Positions 1 through 11,546 of a stretch of 64,000 nt of DNA are shown piece by piece. The stretch is from the NCBI GenBank assembly GCA_047495785.1, contig JBLDXI010000003.1, positions 3,100,001-3,164,000 of the forward strand, read 5' to 3'. The notes below the pieces were generated by a model. That model made no database searches and was not told the DNA's origin. It worked only from the letters and a program-made list of their open reading frames with translations. Numbering within the stretch: the stretch's first letter is position 1; every line of letters begins with the position of its first letter. Source of the stretch: Lepidodermella squamata (Eukaryota; Gastrotricha). Position numbers and translations under genes: made by a program.

Positions 1-2647
1 CTAAAAAAATGTAGCAAGAAATAACTCACCGCAAACCGGTGTTGGAACCGACCACCTGCCATCATCCCGGCAAGTTACCGTCGCCATATTATCGACCAAG
101 TTGTAACCCGAATCACAGGCGTAGACCAGGGCGTCACCGGCAGTTGGCCGGGCGCCAAGATAGCGCCGTTGCGAAACAAAGCCGTTTCGAACAACCGGCT
201 CAGAGTCGCAATATTTGACTGTTGCGATGCATTCGGGCAATCTAGACCAGGTCCCATCTGATTGGCAAACTGCGGTTGATAGTTCGCGGTATAATTCGTA
301 ACCAGCGTTACAGGTAAATGTCGCGACTGCGCCAACTTCCGGCCTCGATCCCGACCATTGCCGTCGGGTTAGTAACCCGTTCCGGATCATTGGATCCGGG
401 TCGCAATATTTTGGTAGGGAGATGCATTCGGGTAAACTCGACCATTTCCCATCTGATTGGCAGGTAGCAGTTGCCCGGTCTTGGTATAACTGGAAGCCGG
501 GGTTGCAATTGAAGGTCGCAATCGCCCCCACCCCAGGCTGTGAGCCAGTCCATTGACGTGTGACGAGTTTCCCGTTACCAATCCAAGGTTCCGGGTCGCA
601 GTATTTCGGGGCGATCGCGACACATTCGGGCAAAACTGACCAAGTTCCATCTGACTGGCAAGTTGCAGTTGATTCTCCTCGGTAGAGTTCGAACCCAGAG
701 TTACATCTGAACCTGGCTACGTCACCTGGGCCAGTTTGGGACCCAGACCATTGCCTGGTTTCTATTATTCCGTTTCGAATCACGGGGTCGGGTTGACACA
801 ATTTCCGACTTGGGACACATTCAGGCAAAACAGACCAAGTTCCATCCGATTGGCACGTCGCTGTTGATTCGCCTCGGTATAGCTCGAAGCCAGGGTCACA
901 TTTGAACCTAGCTACGTCACCTGGACCAGGTTGAGATCCGGACCATCGCCTAGTTTCTATGATCCCGTTTCGAATCACAGGTTCGGGTTGGCATGACTTC
1001 CGACTTGGGACGCATTCAGGCGATCTCGACCATTTGCCATCGGGCTGGCAAGTCGCCGTTGAAATGCCGTCTCGAAATTCGAAACCAGGCGCACAGGAGT
1101 AGTTCGCAACTGCGCCGATTTCCGGTAAAGTCCAGGACCAACGCCGTGAGCATAAAATTCCGTTCGGTATTTCTGGCTCCGGCCCGCATGACGGTGTGAC
1201 TTTCACGCATCTTGGAACCGGGGTTGACCATTGGCCATTACTACGGCAGTTAATTCGACCGGCTTTTGGGTTTTCGAGTTCGTAACCCGGGTTACACGTG
1301 TAGGTGGCAGAGTCGCCGATTTCGGGATCGTCTTCTCCACTCGATAACCGATATCGGCTATTTGGTACTGAGGGAAGTTGGGCGCATGTCGTTTTCGGAG
1401 GCTGAGGCTTTACTGCTGGCTGAGGTTTCGGCGGTGGAGCTGGATCTCCGGCAGCTATGAAATTTGCAAGCAAAATTTTAGGAAAATTAAACAAGAAATG
1501 ACATACGGATGCAAACTGGTAGAGCGCTCCAGATGGCATCAGGCTGGCAAACGATGAACATATTTTCCACCATGTTGTAGCCGGAATCGCATTCATAAAC
1601 TAATTAATGATAATGTACACAAAAATCGTGAAAATTAAAATTAAAATTATTTTACCAATAAAATCGCCTGCCGTGTTCCGGTCGACTGCCGATCCTGTGA
1701 CGGCTCGAGCATTCCTCACTTTAGGAGGTGCGCCACAAGACAAAGACCGATCAACTACAATTTAAAAAATTAGCAAAATATTACTAAGAAAATTCAAGAA
1801 AATTAAAATTATAAATTATCCAAATTGAAAATTATTTAAATTTTAAAATTTAATATAAATTCTAGCTCATTTGTTTTACCTTCAGGTGAAACTTTGGCGA
1901 TAAGAGCCGGAATTCTAGATTGAACCGTAACACCCAGTTCGATCGCATAGCGGAGCTCCTGAACTTGGCGAATATCAGGCAGCGATAGGAAACCAACATA
2001 GGTCGGAAAAGTTTCACTTCCACGCGTGTAATTAGTCTGGTATGGCACCACAGTTTCGCTTTCAACCGCATCCCAAAAATCGTAGAAAATTCCAAATACA
2101 TGGAATGTCTCTACGCGTAGCCTAAATAAAAAGTATTTTATTATAGAGAGAAATCCCAGATTTTTCTGATTTTCCTTACGGAGGTTTCCAGCCAGAATTT
2201 GAAGCAAGTTGAACAGTTTGCCAGCCAACTTTCGTCGGATCTGGAACGGCGACTTTAACGTAATTTACCAGACGAAATGAGCCTCTTCTCAAGGTTATCG
2301 GCTCGAATATTGCAAAGTAGAAAGATTTCGATGCCGCAGGAGCATGGTTGATGAACGTGACTGTTCTCAAGATGCCGCCACATGGTGACCTCATCCAGGC
2401 GAAAATCTGTAGTATGCTCGATCGCTCGTTAAATTTTTCGCCGATTGTTGGCGCGTACACCTGGCCAAGTTGACAGCCACCAACTAATTTTAGAAAAAAT
2501 AAAAAATAAACATTAAAATAATTAATAAATGAATAAATTTATTATTTGGTCGAATCAAGTACCATTTCTCAAATCTCTGTCGTCCTCTCCGTTCGCGGCA
2601 ATAGTAAAAATCACGCAAAAGACCCAGAAAACGAGTTTAAATCTCAT
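1..2647 (-). CDS. Secreted multi-sushi protein, 5' part (continues past left edge)
   Basis: Six exons read in consistent phase: 2563-2647, 2180-2483, 1880-2121, 1656-1754, 1507-1599 and 30-1454. A donor GTGAGT at 24-29 and an acceptor AG at 1-2 show that the next exon lies outside the window. At least 749 residues are visible. ATG 2647 opens a signal peptide (MRFKLVFWVFCVIFTIAAN). A roughly 190-residue domain follows that I do not recognise; it is shared, with the same intron positions, by the gene at 16468-27087. Then come about eight sushi/CCP modules (C..P..NG, ....Y.C..GY, ..W...P.C) and a Pro/Lys linker near 1400-1450. Sushi proteins bind ligands outside the cell or on its surface (complement-like, adhesion). 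The target is unknown. Family is certain; the 3' end is unseen. Confidence 0.85.
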
Positions 2648-3079
2648 TCCTAAAATCGAAAAATGATTTAACAGCTATGATTAATTGACGAAAATCTCGA
2701 AATTATTATTTCAATTAATGTTAATATAACAGAATTGCCCTAAGTTTGTTATTCTATTCAACTACGCCGAGACTGGATTGATGCCGAGGCTATTCATGTT
2801 GCCAGGTTTTGCTTCTTTTCAAATGTCCCTCAGTACCAAAGAAAATCACAGGACATTTCTGGTGCGTCCCGCGTAAATAAGCCTCCATCAGGACATTATC
2901 CAGGACTGAAATGATAAACAGCACCGAAAAAAGCAATCAACAAGCTCTAGGTATTCTTTATTTTACTACTTTTATATGGGAATAAACACGCCAAACCGGT
3001 TTCGTCTGTAGAAAGAAGTTCAAAATGTTAAGGAAGCATTATTAGTTTCGAAGAAATTCCTTATTCTAAATGATTTTTT
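2648..3079. other. Intergenic, 3' flank of the small sushi gene
   Basis: AT-rich spacer between two minus-strand sushi genes. It holds an AATAAA (minus) at 2957-2962, about 120 bp past the stop at 3080, which is a plausible poly(A) signal. I saw no coding exon or clear TATA box. Confidence 0.5.
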
Positions 3080-5510
3080 TCACCAGAATTGTCGAACGCA
3101 TTGAGGCGTCGGAGTGGACCATTTGCCGGTGATGTGATGGCACGAAATTGTGACAACGTTGTTGAGGGGTCGGTATCCCGGGTAGCATTTGAAGGTGACA
3201 GCGTCGCCCAATTCCGGATAGGCCTCGCCATCACTCGTGAAGCCCATCACCATAGACCAAACAGCGGCGTTGGCAATTCTCGGCAGCGGGTCGCAGCGAT
3301 CAGCCTGCGGGTCTTCGTAGTCCATTTGCCGGCGTTTCGTTGTAGTCGGCATGGGCGGATCCGTCGGCCAGGCCCAGATTTTGTTGCTCGGCAGCGAGAT
3401 GACAATATTTTTCGTAGTTGTGGACGTAGTTGTCGATGGGGTGGTTGGAACTAAATCTTGTCTGGACGGATCTCTTAGGAAGCCGTGGAGAGCTTTTCAA
3501 TAAAAACTTTTAAAATTTTTAAACTATTTTTTTTTATAAAATTACGTTGGCAAGTGGGTGGCGTGGTCCAACGCGAGCTGGTTTGACAGACTGAGAATGT
3601 AATTTGGGTGATTACATAGCCGGGATCGCAGCGATAGTCTAAATATAGGGGGAATCTTCAATATGTTTCGTTTGATTGCTGAACAAAATTTCTTACAGAC
3701 TATGGTACCAACTTCGTTTCTTGAAATTGATCCTGAAAGAGCTTGGCCGTTGGGGACGACAGGCGGAACACCGCAGTACAGTGACTGCTCAACTAGAGAA
3801 AATAAAACACAAGTATATTGCAGCGTGTCCCAGAAGTTACGCAACTATTGTTTAATTTGTCACATTTTTGCAGGAAACTTAAAGAATTTTTCTAAATTAA
3901 ACCTACCGAGAGAATATTCCATCTTTAATCCGAGGTTTAACAAAAGAAATAAAAAATGGAGAAAACCCGGAAAACCCCGACGGTAACTGGTTCGGTAATT
4001 TTCGGTATTTTACCCGGTTGGACCAAATTTATCCGGACTTATTTAATTCCATTAACAAGATTAACAAGTGACATACTTGATATCTATTTTCGCGATTTTT
4101 TGAATTTTTCTAAAATTTGTCTGGCCATGAGATGAGGGTCGAGGCGCGAATCTCTCGATTTTTGAACGAATTATTACCACAGATTTTGAGCAAATATCAG
4201 ACTTTTCATGCCAAAATTATGGTAAAATATACCGTTATGAAGATATTCAGAAACCAAGTTTCCACAATCTAAAATTAAGCTGGATTTTCTAGGCAGATTT
4301 GTTTATTCTGGTTGCCAACTTCTGAAGCTCACCTTGAAACCTAAACAGATTAGCAACCTAACTTTATTTTACACGAAAGTGATAACCTCTGGCAATTTCA
4401 GGTGACCAGCCTTCTTAGCCAGGAAAAAATGAAAAACGCCCATACCCGTAGGCTGGCTGGAAAGTTTACGTGTGTCAACCGGTACTGAAAATTGGGGAGA
4501 ATACAGCAAAAGCTTTTAGTTTACACAAAGCCATGTTTTTCGGGTCTAGAAAATCAGTAAAAAATTATAAAAAAAAATTGAAATTGGCTGTGAACAATTT
4601 TTGGAATTTTCAAATTCCGCCTCGATTTTAGAAAAATGGCTCAAGGTATGGGTAAATTTGTATATTACCGGGGTGTTAAGTTTGGACACCTCATTAGCGC
4701 ACACGCGCTCATTAGAATACTCCGCCCTAATTTCGGAGATTTTTTGGGTGGTTTCTACCAACCAGGGGAATTTTTGAAAATAAAAATACGGCGAATACGG
4801 GATTCTATGTATAGGAGTTCTTGGGCTATCGAATGCCGGTATCCGCAAGTCCGGAAGATTTTACCTTGATTTGTGGCTAATTTGTTAGTCACCCAGACAC
4901 GTTGGAATAAGGTAACAGGGTGTTCTAATTTCGGCCACCTCATCCAATTACACTAATACCTTAAGTTTGGTATCGCTGGATTCGTCTTGATAGGCTGAAT
5001 TTGGAAATCGCCTCTGTTGCTTTACCTGTGTGCTTTTCTTAGAAGACCTGATGCATGAACCTGTTTTCTTACGGTAAAAAGCGCTTGCGGATACGACGTT
5101 AGCCCGTTAGTGAATCTTCGCGCCCATATAAAATGAGAACTTGGTGTCCAAATTTTGAATTTAGGACGGAGTACTCTAATTACTGGGATGTTCATATTTC
5201 TTGATAAACCCAGGTCATGATTTTGATCAAAATTCAGGTATGAAAAGGCCGGCCACTCACGTTCATTAGTGATTTTCGAAACTAGGCTACGAATTACACC
5301 GTTCTGATTTTGATTCTGTCCCACTTGCGAGTCCTGTTGCGGGCCGCCGTAGTACGGAATGTTGTTGAAAGTAGGCAAACTAGGCATTCTATCGCCCCAT
5401 AGGTTGCCGAACCAGTACTGGTTGTCATTGTCATTGTTCTTGCTCTGAGCTGATACGCCATCAATCGAAAAAGCAACGAAAACAGCCAATACCACAATGT
5501 AGCACGCCAT
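3080..5510 (-). CDS. Small secreted two-sushi protein
   Basis: Four exons: 5261-5510, 3697-3792, 3546-3638 and 3080-3492. All junctions are phase 1 and close to 283 residues. ATG 5510 is chosen because it starts a clear signal peptide (MACYIVVLAVFVAFSIDGVSA); the protein continues with an Asn/Gln-rich stretch. Exons 2-3 encode one sushi module (YCGVPPVVPNG ... CDPGY ... W..PPTC), exon 4 a Thr/Pro linker and a second module ending CVRQFW-stop. The 1.47-kb first intron is filled by two dispersed repeats (about 3820-4060 and 4650-5240), so joining exon 1 to the sushi exons rests on phase match and strand only. A TATA-like box lies about 66 bp upstream. Function: probable secreted binding protein. 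Confidence 0.7.
3820..4060 (-). repeat. Dispersed repeat family R1, copy 1
   Basis: The reverse complement resembles about 63560-63860 over long stretches (shared GAATATTCTCTCGGTAGG, CTGGGACACGCT and a run reading ACCGAACCAGTTACC). A shorter relative lies at about 58440-58560. Boundaries are approximate and no coding capacity was seen. Confidence 0.6.
4650..5240 (+). repeat. Dispersed repeat family R2, copy 1
   Basis: Non-coding repeat with the phrases TAATTTCGGCCACCTCATCC, CGGACTTG/CGCAAGTCCGG and CCCTAATTTCGG. It matches 54240-54850 in opposite orientation, including the part near 5003-5080 (GCCTCTGTTGCTTTACCTGT). A more diverged relative is at 13560-13900 and a fragment at about 53925-54000. 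Ends are approximate. Confidence 0.65.
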
Positions 5511-5575
5511 TTTCTTCAGCAATGAAGGTTCAGTACGCTTTTCTGTATTAGCTGTATATACCTATTCTGCTAGAA

Positions 5576-5582
5576 TTTATAC
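5576..5582 (-). promoter_or_regulatory. Putative TATA box for the small sushi gene
   Basis: Minus-strand TATAAAT about 66 bp upstream of ATG 5510, a sensible distance for a short 5' leader. Assigned by motif and position only. Confidence 0.4.
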
Positions 5583-6773
5583 CACTGACTTTTTGCTCTT
5601 TGATCTCTGAAAGCTCTGAAAATTGCAGGTTAAGCTGACCTACTATCGCCACTGGTCAATAGCCGCAGCCACTTGTTGCATGGAGACGTCAAAATTACAT
5701 ACTCGCCACCGGCAGCGCGTCTTATTTGTTCCAACTACACACACGAGCGCGCCCGATTATCAACGCACCAGCGCGCCCATGTGAAAGGCGAGCATTCACC
5801 GCAGCAAGAAAACGACGGTGGCTGAACAGAGATTACACGAAAAACCTAAATTCATTGACTAAAAGTTGAAATTTCCTAGCGATAAATGTCCGTTTATATT
5901 CTCAATAGATTTCTCGAAATAATGAGATTTTTGTGCTCAATCATATTGTTTCTTCTCAAGTTTTTCCTGCGTTCGACAACGAAAAGTAGGACTAGAAATT
6001 AAACCGCGATAACCAAAATATAAAATCGATCACATCGAAAAAATCGAACTAAAAACTGTTATCGGCTACGAAATCGATTATCGATTATCGGAAATCACTT
6101 TAATGTTGAGCTGAAAAACAAATTCAAGGTCTTTCACTGCCGAGATCTGATATGGTGCGAATTTATTGATGATTTCAATTGATCAATTGAAGCTGATTTT
6201 ATTGATTATTGGAAATCGCTCTGATTGATATCATCAAAAATATATTGTACAATAAAACACTAATTCCTTATTATTCTAACTCTAATTATTAAACTCTATA
6301 GTCTGTGCATTGAGATGAAATCAGCCTGTCGATCATGCGTTCATTGAAAATGTTCTGAATCAATAACTTCGAACACCATCAGCAGCTTGGCGTAGTATCA
6401 CCACCAATCTAATCGAGTTTTCTGTTGATCTGATCAAGCCGAAAATAAATATTGCCAGTATTAACCTCAGAGATTGTGATGATTGGGAGCAGTAGGTCGC
6501 TAGAAAACTCGAAAACTCGATTTTATGATTATGCAGCAGATTATTTGGTATGAATCAGAAAATTAAAAATTAGCATCAATTTGTTTTCTTCCGGTCGCAA
6601 TAATCAGGTCGTTTGTGATGACATTTTAAAACCATCGATTAAGGTGGGTGCAAGGGTTTCCAGGTTAAATTTTCTGGTTGAAAATTGGAACGAGACAAGC
6701 TCGCGATTTCGGTAAAAAAAACAAGCACGTGGAGAAATTAAATGGAGTTGCATAACAGCCCTACCTACCGGCC
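5583..6773. other. Intergenic, no gene recognised
   Basis: About 1.2 kb of AT-rich sequence between divergent genes. Around 6060-6240 there are several short, imperfect ATCGATTATCG / GAAATCRCT repeats. I found no exon with a signal peptide or domain and no RNA gene. Confidence 0.5.
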
Positions 6774-6781
6774 TATATAAA
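6774..6781 (+). promoter_or_regulatory. TATA box for the Gly/Arg-rich secreted gene
   Basis: TATATAAA, 88 bp upstream of ATG 6869, in otherwise unremarkable sequence. The strong box agrees with the strong codon bias of the gene it precedes. Confidence 0.6.
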
Positions 6782-6868
6782 CTGCGCTCAGTAAAATCAT
6801 TTTCATCAAGCGTCTTCTATTGTATTCTCAATTCATCAAGTGAATATATTTTCCGAAACTAAGTGAAC

Positions 6869-7539
6869 ATGCGTGCTATTTTGGTTGTGGCCGTTGTCGC
6901 CCTCTTCTGCATCAGTAATATCCTGAAATTCGCATCCTACTTTCAAAAATTGTTTTCACTCATTTAGTCGCCACCTCGGCGAACCTTGGCAAGCGTGGAC
7001 GTGGTGGCAACAATGTTTCCGCCTCGGTGAACAAGCGCTCTGCTTCCGCCTCGGCCGGTGACAACCGTCGTGGTGGTCGCTTCTTCGGCCGCAAGGGTCG
7101 TCGCGGCAACTTCGCCTCTGCCTCGGTCAACCGCCGCTCCGCCTCAGCTTCTGCCGGCAACAACCGCGGCCGTCGCGGCTTCTTCGGTCGCCGTCGCGGT
7201 GGCAACTACGCCTCGGCCTCCGTCAACAAGAACTCCGCCTCGGCGAGTGCTGGTGACAACCGTGGTCGCCGTGGCCACTTCATCGGCCGCCGTGGCTCCC
7301 GCTCGTCCCTGTCTGGTTCCTTCCGCGGCCGTCGCCACGGACGCGGTTTCTATGGCCGTCGCCATGGTGGTCGCTTCGGTCGCCGCGGTTTCGGATACGG
7401 CCGTCACGGTCGTCGTGGATTCTACGGCCGTGGTCGCCATGGCTACGGCTACGGTCGCTTCGGCCACCGTGGATTCTACAGCGGCTCGTCCTCGTCCGGC
7501 GACTTCTACGGCCGTCGCAATGGCTGGTTCTGGCATTAG
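6869..7539 (+). CDS. Secreted Gly/Arg/Ser-rich basic protein (cassette copy 1)
   Basis: Two exons, 6869-6914 and 6968-7539, give 205 residues. The 46-nt first exon encodes most of a signal peptide (MRAILVVAVVALFCI) and a phase-1 intron separates it from the rest. The mature part begins with three variations of V(N)xxSASASAGDNRG blocks alternating with GRRG patches. It then becomes almost pure Gly/Arg/Phe/Tyr/His (RGFYGRRHGGRFG and the like). No Cys framework or catalytic motif is visible. Codons are strongly biased to C-ending forms, suggesting very high expression. A structural or adhesive secreted matrix protein (cuticle, silk, mucus) or cationic peptide is plausible, but I cannot assign a known family. 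A near-identical inverted copy is at 43201-43876. Confidence 0.85.
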
Positions 7540-7724
7540 ACGTACTCTTGAAAGAACTTATTTGCTCAAGTTTCGATTTTACGTCGAAATGTTAAATCTA
7601 TTTATTCAGAGGGTTGCAAATAAGAGCGTAATCTATGAGCAATTTCTCTTTCAATTAGATATTCTTTAATCTAAAATAATGCGAACTGTCCTGGTTTTGG
7701 CAATCATCGCTCTGGGCTGCATTG
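6968..7724 (+). repeat. Near-identical inverted duplication, arm 1
   Basis: 757 bp, from exon 2 of the Gly/Arg-rich gene through the intergenic spacer to the end of exon 1 of the Ala/Lys-rich gene. It is nearly identical to the reverse complement of 43017-43772 (756 bp). The introns immediately outside both ends have diverged. Confidence 0.85.
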
Positions 7725-8754
7725 GTAAGTCTTCACAGTTATTCTCTTCGGCTAAATTCATAAACAATTTCTTTTAGCCCTCAGCTCAGCTGGCGGCTAC
7801 GGTGGCCGCAAAGGCAAGGGTGGCCGCCGTGCCTCTTTCTCCGCCTCGGTCGACCAACGCGACACCTACGACCGCAAGTCGGCCTCTGCTGAGCAAGAGA
7901 ACGGTGCCGTCGACTACGCCTCTGCCGATGCCTCTCACAACAAGCGAACCAGCGACAAGCGCAAGCTGATCAAGACCCGATCGGCCAGCGCAGAACGCGC
8001 CTCGGCAAACTACGAATCTGCTGGCAAGCGTGACTCCGCCTACGACCAGAAGAAGTCCAAGGCCGGCAGCAAGCGCCGTGGTCGCAAGATCCGTGAAAGC
8101 GCCGAGGCCGCCCAAGCCCAGCACGCCAACGCCTACGCCGACTCTGGCGCCGCCGCCGCTGCCCAGAAGCACCGCCGCAACAAGAAGCACGGCCGTGCTG
8201 ACCACAAGCGCAAGGCTGCTTTCCACAAGGACCAGGCCCGCGACAAGAAGGGCGAGGTTATCGAGTTCAAGAAGAAGACCTTCGCCGACAAGGGCCACAA
8301 CAAGGTCAACAAGTTCAGCTACGAATCCGGTGCCAAGAACTTCGGTGCCTACGACTCAGACGGTGCTGCCGCTACTACCAGCCGCAAAAAGACCGCCAAG
8401 AAGGCCCATGGCAAGAAGTCCCGCAAGGCCCACTCTGCTGCTTACGCTTCCCGCGACTCGAAGGCCTCGGCCGCTGCTGCCTCGAAGAAGGCGAAGCGCA
8501 ACAAGGCCCACCACCGCCGCGCCTCGGCCTCCGTCGCCCGTGACTCGCGCAACTCCCGCAAGTACAAGGCCAGCAGCAAGAAGACCTCCGTCTCCGACTC
8601 TGCCCACACCCGCAAGGCTGGAGCCAAGTATGGCCGCAAACGCGCCAATGCCTCGGCTGAGCGTGCTACCCACGACTTCCGTGCAGGTGTCTCTGCTAGC
8701 TATCGCGATGGTGGCTATGGCAAGAAGGGCGGCAAGCATGGCTACTACTATTAA
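7679..8754 (+). CDS. Secreted Ala/Lys/Ser-rich basic protein (cassette copy 1)
   Basis: Exons 7679-7724 and 7778-8754 give 340 residues. The 46-nt first exon and phase-1 intron match the upstream neighbour, and the signal peptide is MRTVLVLAIIALGCI. The mature protein is rich in Ala, Lys, Ser, Arg and His, with recurrent ASADAS, RKSKAGSKRR, YDQKKSK and SASAERA-like blocks, and ends GYYY. It has no cysteine and no recognised domain. Codon usage is strongly C-biased. The ATG lies only 139 bp past the neighbour's stop on the same strand; AATAAA follows at about 8857. Probably a secreted structural or polycationic protein. Its inverted paralogue is at 41926-43062. Confidence 0.85.
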
Positions 8755-9407
8755 AAACTTTGATATGAGTTGATGCGTCAGATTTCGAGATTTTCTGCGC
8801 GTTGCAGTGATGACGTTACATTATTTATTTCAAGTAATCATCGAAATGCCAATTCCAAATAAAGAGCATCAAGTTTTCATCCATAATTGTTTGCTTTTTC
8901 ATATGCGCAGCAAACAGGTTTATATATCCACAGGCCATTGGGTATCGAGAGGTCATCTAAACATTTCGGTGTATACCATCAAATGTACTTCGAAACAGTT
9001 CGAAACTTGAACCAGAGACGCCACCCCAGCAGTTCCCTTTAACCTCGTAGAGCGGCCCGAGGAAACCACCGCAGATCGGTGTACTTTTTAAAACGACCTC
9101 TGGCAAAGCCAACCGAGTTAGAACAATGACATATATCCGCCAACAAATTCGCAAGTAAAGCCCATTAAAAATGTTTCGCAAATTATCACCCACAAGGATA
9201 CCCATGGGTCCTTTAGTAGAGTGCCGTTTCTGGTATTTATGAGCTGGAAATTGTGATTGGGAACATATAGCTAACATAAAGTGCTCCGTAAGGGCTGTTA
9301 AAGAGTGAGCGATGAATCATGAGTGAATAGCCTAGTTTTTTGTCAGTAGTAACTCAGTAACAAGGCGAAATTTCATTTTCCTATCCTGCTAGTCCTATAA
9401 TATCGCA
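8755..9407. other. Intergenic, no gene recognised
   Basis: Contains AATAAA near 8857, likely the poly(A) signal of the preceding gene. I see no exon, repeat structure or RNA gene in the rest. Confidence 0.5.
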
Positions 9408-10746
9408 ATGCTGGCATTCAGGCCTATATTCTACAGCATGAAACTTGTAGGTTTAGCCCCTAACTGGTCAATGCTGTCAAGTGGCTTCTCGGACAAAAAT
9501 GACTATACATCAAATCACGGAGCTTCATTTAAAATTTACCATGCCTACTGCTATCTGTTGGTTGTGCTAGGCTGGTGCAATGTTTTCAGGATATTGGCTT
9601 CCTTTTACTGGATCGTAGACGATGCAACACTTTCAAGCATTATGCACCTTTTCAGTATAAGCGCTCTCTATGTGGCAAGTGCTGCTACTAGAACCGCTCT
9701 GGTTCGCGGATCGCTGCGACTTAAACTGCAGCTTCACGCCTCAGAACACGGAGCTTCCGAAGACTATGGGATAACTCTACTATCCTCATTTCGAACAAAA
9801 CGAAGCGTCATGTTCCTAGTTTGCTTCATTGGAGCGTGGTCTATCTATCTAACAAACACAGCCCTGCTATGCACTGCATTGGTAGTGAAACGGGAACAAG
9901 TCTACGGCTGGGCTAATCCGATAGACAGAATTTTGCCGCTAAACGATACGATTTCCGATCAGTATTTAGTTTCTGGATTCGTAGCTATGGCTTTCGTGTC
10001 TGATATAGCTGTCTGTCACGGTTTGATGTTGTGCGGAGGCCTAACCATCAATTTAGCGTGGAAATTCCAACTTTTAGCCGATTGGATCTCAGAAAAGACG
10101 AAAACAGATATTCCAGCTTGGCAAGAAGACTCTATGCTAGATCAAGAAGATTCTCTGCTAGATTTTATAACTAAACAATGCCGTTTATTGAAGAGGGATG
10201 CTGATGATTTGGACAAAACACTAGGACCAGCTACCGTCACCCTTTGCTCCTTCGGCTTCGTAGCTACGTTAGTACACCTTCACCAGACGATTGAGGCTAA
10301 AGGGACGATGATGGTATATTTCGAGGCGACTTGGACTTTTTTCTCGTCTTGCTGCCTTTTGGCCGCTTTACTTCCGTCTGCCTATCTCGAACACTGCGCC
10401 GAGGAAGTTGCCAAGAATGTGAAACGTTTGAATTTCCAATCGACCGCAAATTCGACTATAATCAAGGTTAGCATGATCCGTTAATTGAATACAGCTAATT
10501 TATTTACTGGCTTTCAAGCTTACGTTACTGACGAATGAGCTAAGTGGCGAGCCTGTAGCGTTGAGTCTTTTTGAAATGGCTCATTTGCGCAGGAAGACTG
10601 TCATCGAGCTGTTCGCGGCTATGTTGACGTATTTTCTGATTCTGATCGACTATACGTCAAATGATAACAGCAGAAAAGCTGTTGCTGCAAGTAGCGAAGG
10701 CCAGAATTCTATATCAAATAACAACACATTCAATGCAACACAATGA
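9408..10746 (+). CDS. Gustatory-receptor-like seven-transmembrane chemoreceptor
   Basis: Exons 9408-10466 and 10519-10746 joined in phase 0 give 428 residues. About seven hydrophobic segments are visible, for example near residues 40-70, 80-100, 135-165, 190-220, 275-300, 305-330 and 385-405. The second exon encodes the last one, with AHLRRKT before it and TYFLILIDY inside. This resembles the conserved final helix of the insect/nematode GR family (TYxxxLxQF). The penultimate intron just before the last helix also fits that family. Expected role: ligand-gated cation channel or chemoreceptor in sensory cell membranes, with N-terminus inside. The ligand is unknown. ATG 9438 is an alternative start. 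Low sequence conservation makes GR-like (GRL) the safest label. Confidence 0.7.
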
Positions 10747-10874
10747 GACATTGGCAGAGGCTTTCGTGGAAATCATTTTTTATTATTCTGAGCCGTTAGA
10801 AATAAATTATTGCAAAATCATTCATGCTTATTTAAAGCCCCAATCTTGGCTCAACTTATTTTCATTTGAAAGAG

Positions 10875-11462
10875 TTATTTGCTGGGAGCAGCTCCAGTTT
10901 CGACAGCGACCGAGTAGGAGAAGTTGTTGGAAGCAGAGTAGCTGCCGCTCTTGCTGCCCTTGCGACCCTTGCCGTGCTTGCCGCCCTTCTTGCCACCAAA
11001 CTTCTTGCCACCGAACTTCTTGCCACCGTGGCGCTTGTTGCCACCCTTCTTGTTGTAGCCGCCGAAGGAGCCCGATCGCGAGTACGAGCCGGACATGGAT
11101 CCGCGCTTGTGCACGCGCATGAACTTCTTGGTGGAGACCTTGCGGGTGTGCTTGTTCGTGCGGGCCGACACCGACGCGGACACGGACTTGGAGAACGAGG
11201 CACGGCGGTGCTTGCGTCCAGCGACGAAGGCCTTCTTAGCCGGGCGCTTCTTCATCACGTGTTTCTTCGGCTGCCGGTTGTAGGACACGCTGATGGAGAC
11301 GCTCTTTGAAACGCTCTTGCCCTTGTTACCTCGGCCAGCGTCGACCTCGGAAAAAGCTGAAATTGAATGGGCCAGTTAAATGGTACGTCAAGTCGGGAGT
11401 ATCAGTCTAAATTCACCAAGTCCAAGCAGGACGACAGCAGCAATAACAAACGCAACGCGCAT
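10875..11462 (-). CDS. Secreted Lys/Gly/Ser-rich basic protein, intact copy
   Basis: Exons 11417-11462 and 10875-11356 give 175 residues. The first exon is again 46 nt with a phase-1 intron and encodes a signal peptide (MRVAFVIAAVVLLGL). The mature part has SVSASVSAR blocks, a very Lys-rich middle (GGKKFGGKKFGGKKGGKHG) and a Ser/Ala/Tyr tail. It has no cysteine. A TATA box lies about 85 bp upstream. It shares gene structure and composition with the proteins at 6869-8754, so I infer one family of secreted basic proteins. A second copy at 14595-15907 is nearly identical but interrupted. Function unknown. Confidence 0.85.
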
Positions 11463-11546
11463 TTTATTGAAGATTTCGAATTTCGATTTGAAAAATGAAA
11501 AAACGCTGAATCGATAACTTGATAATTCGACTCATCTCATCATCCG

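Noticed and set aside
4546-4869. Overlapping open frames on both strands
   Set aside because: They lie in or beside a dispersed repeat, lack domains, and the corresponding region of the other copy is not open.
7144-8739. Long antisense open frames opposite the basic-protein genes (also 42160-42954 and 43204-43806)
   Set aside because: They mirror the C-ending codon bias of the real genes, have no signal peptide or splice support, and translate to low-complexity Ala/Val/Thr runs.
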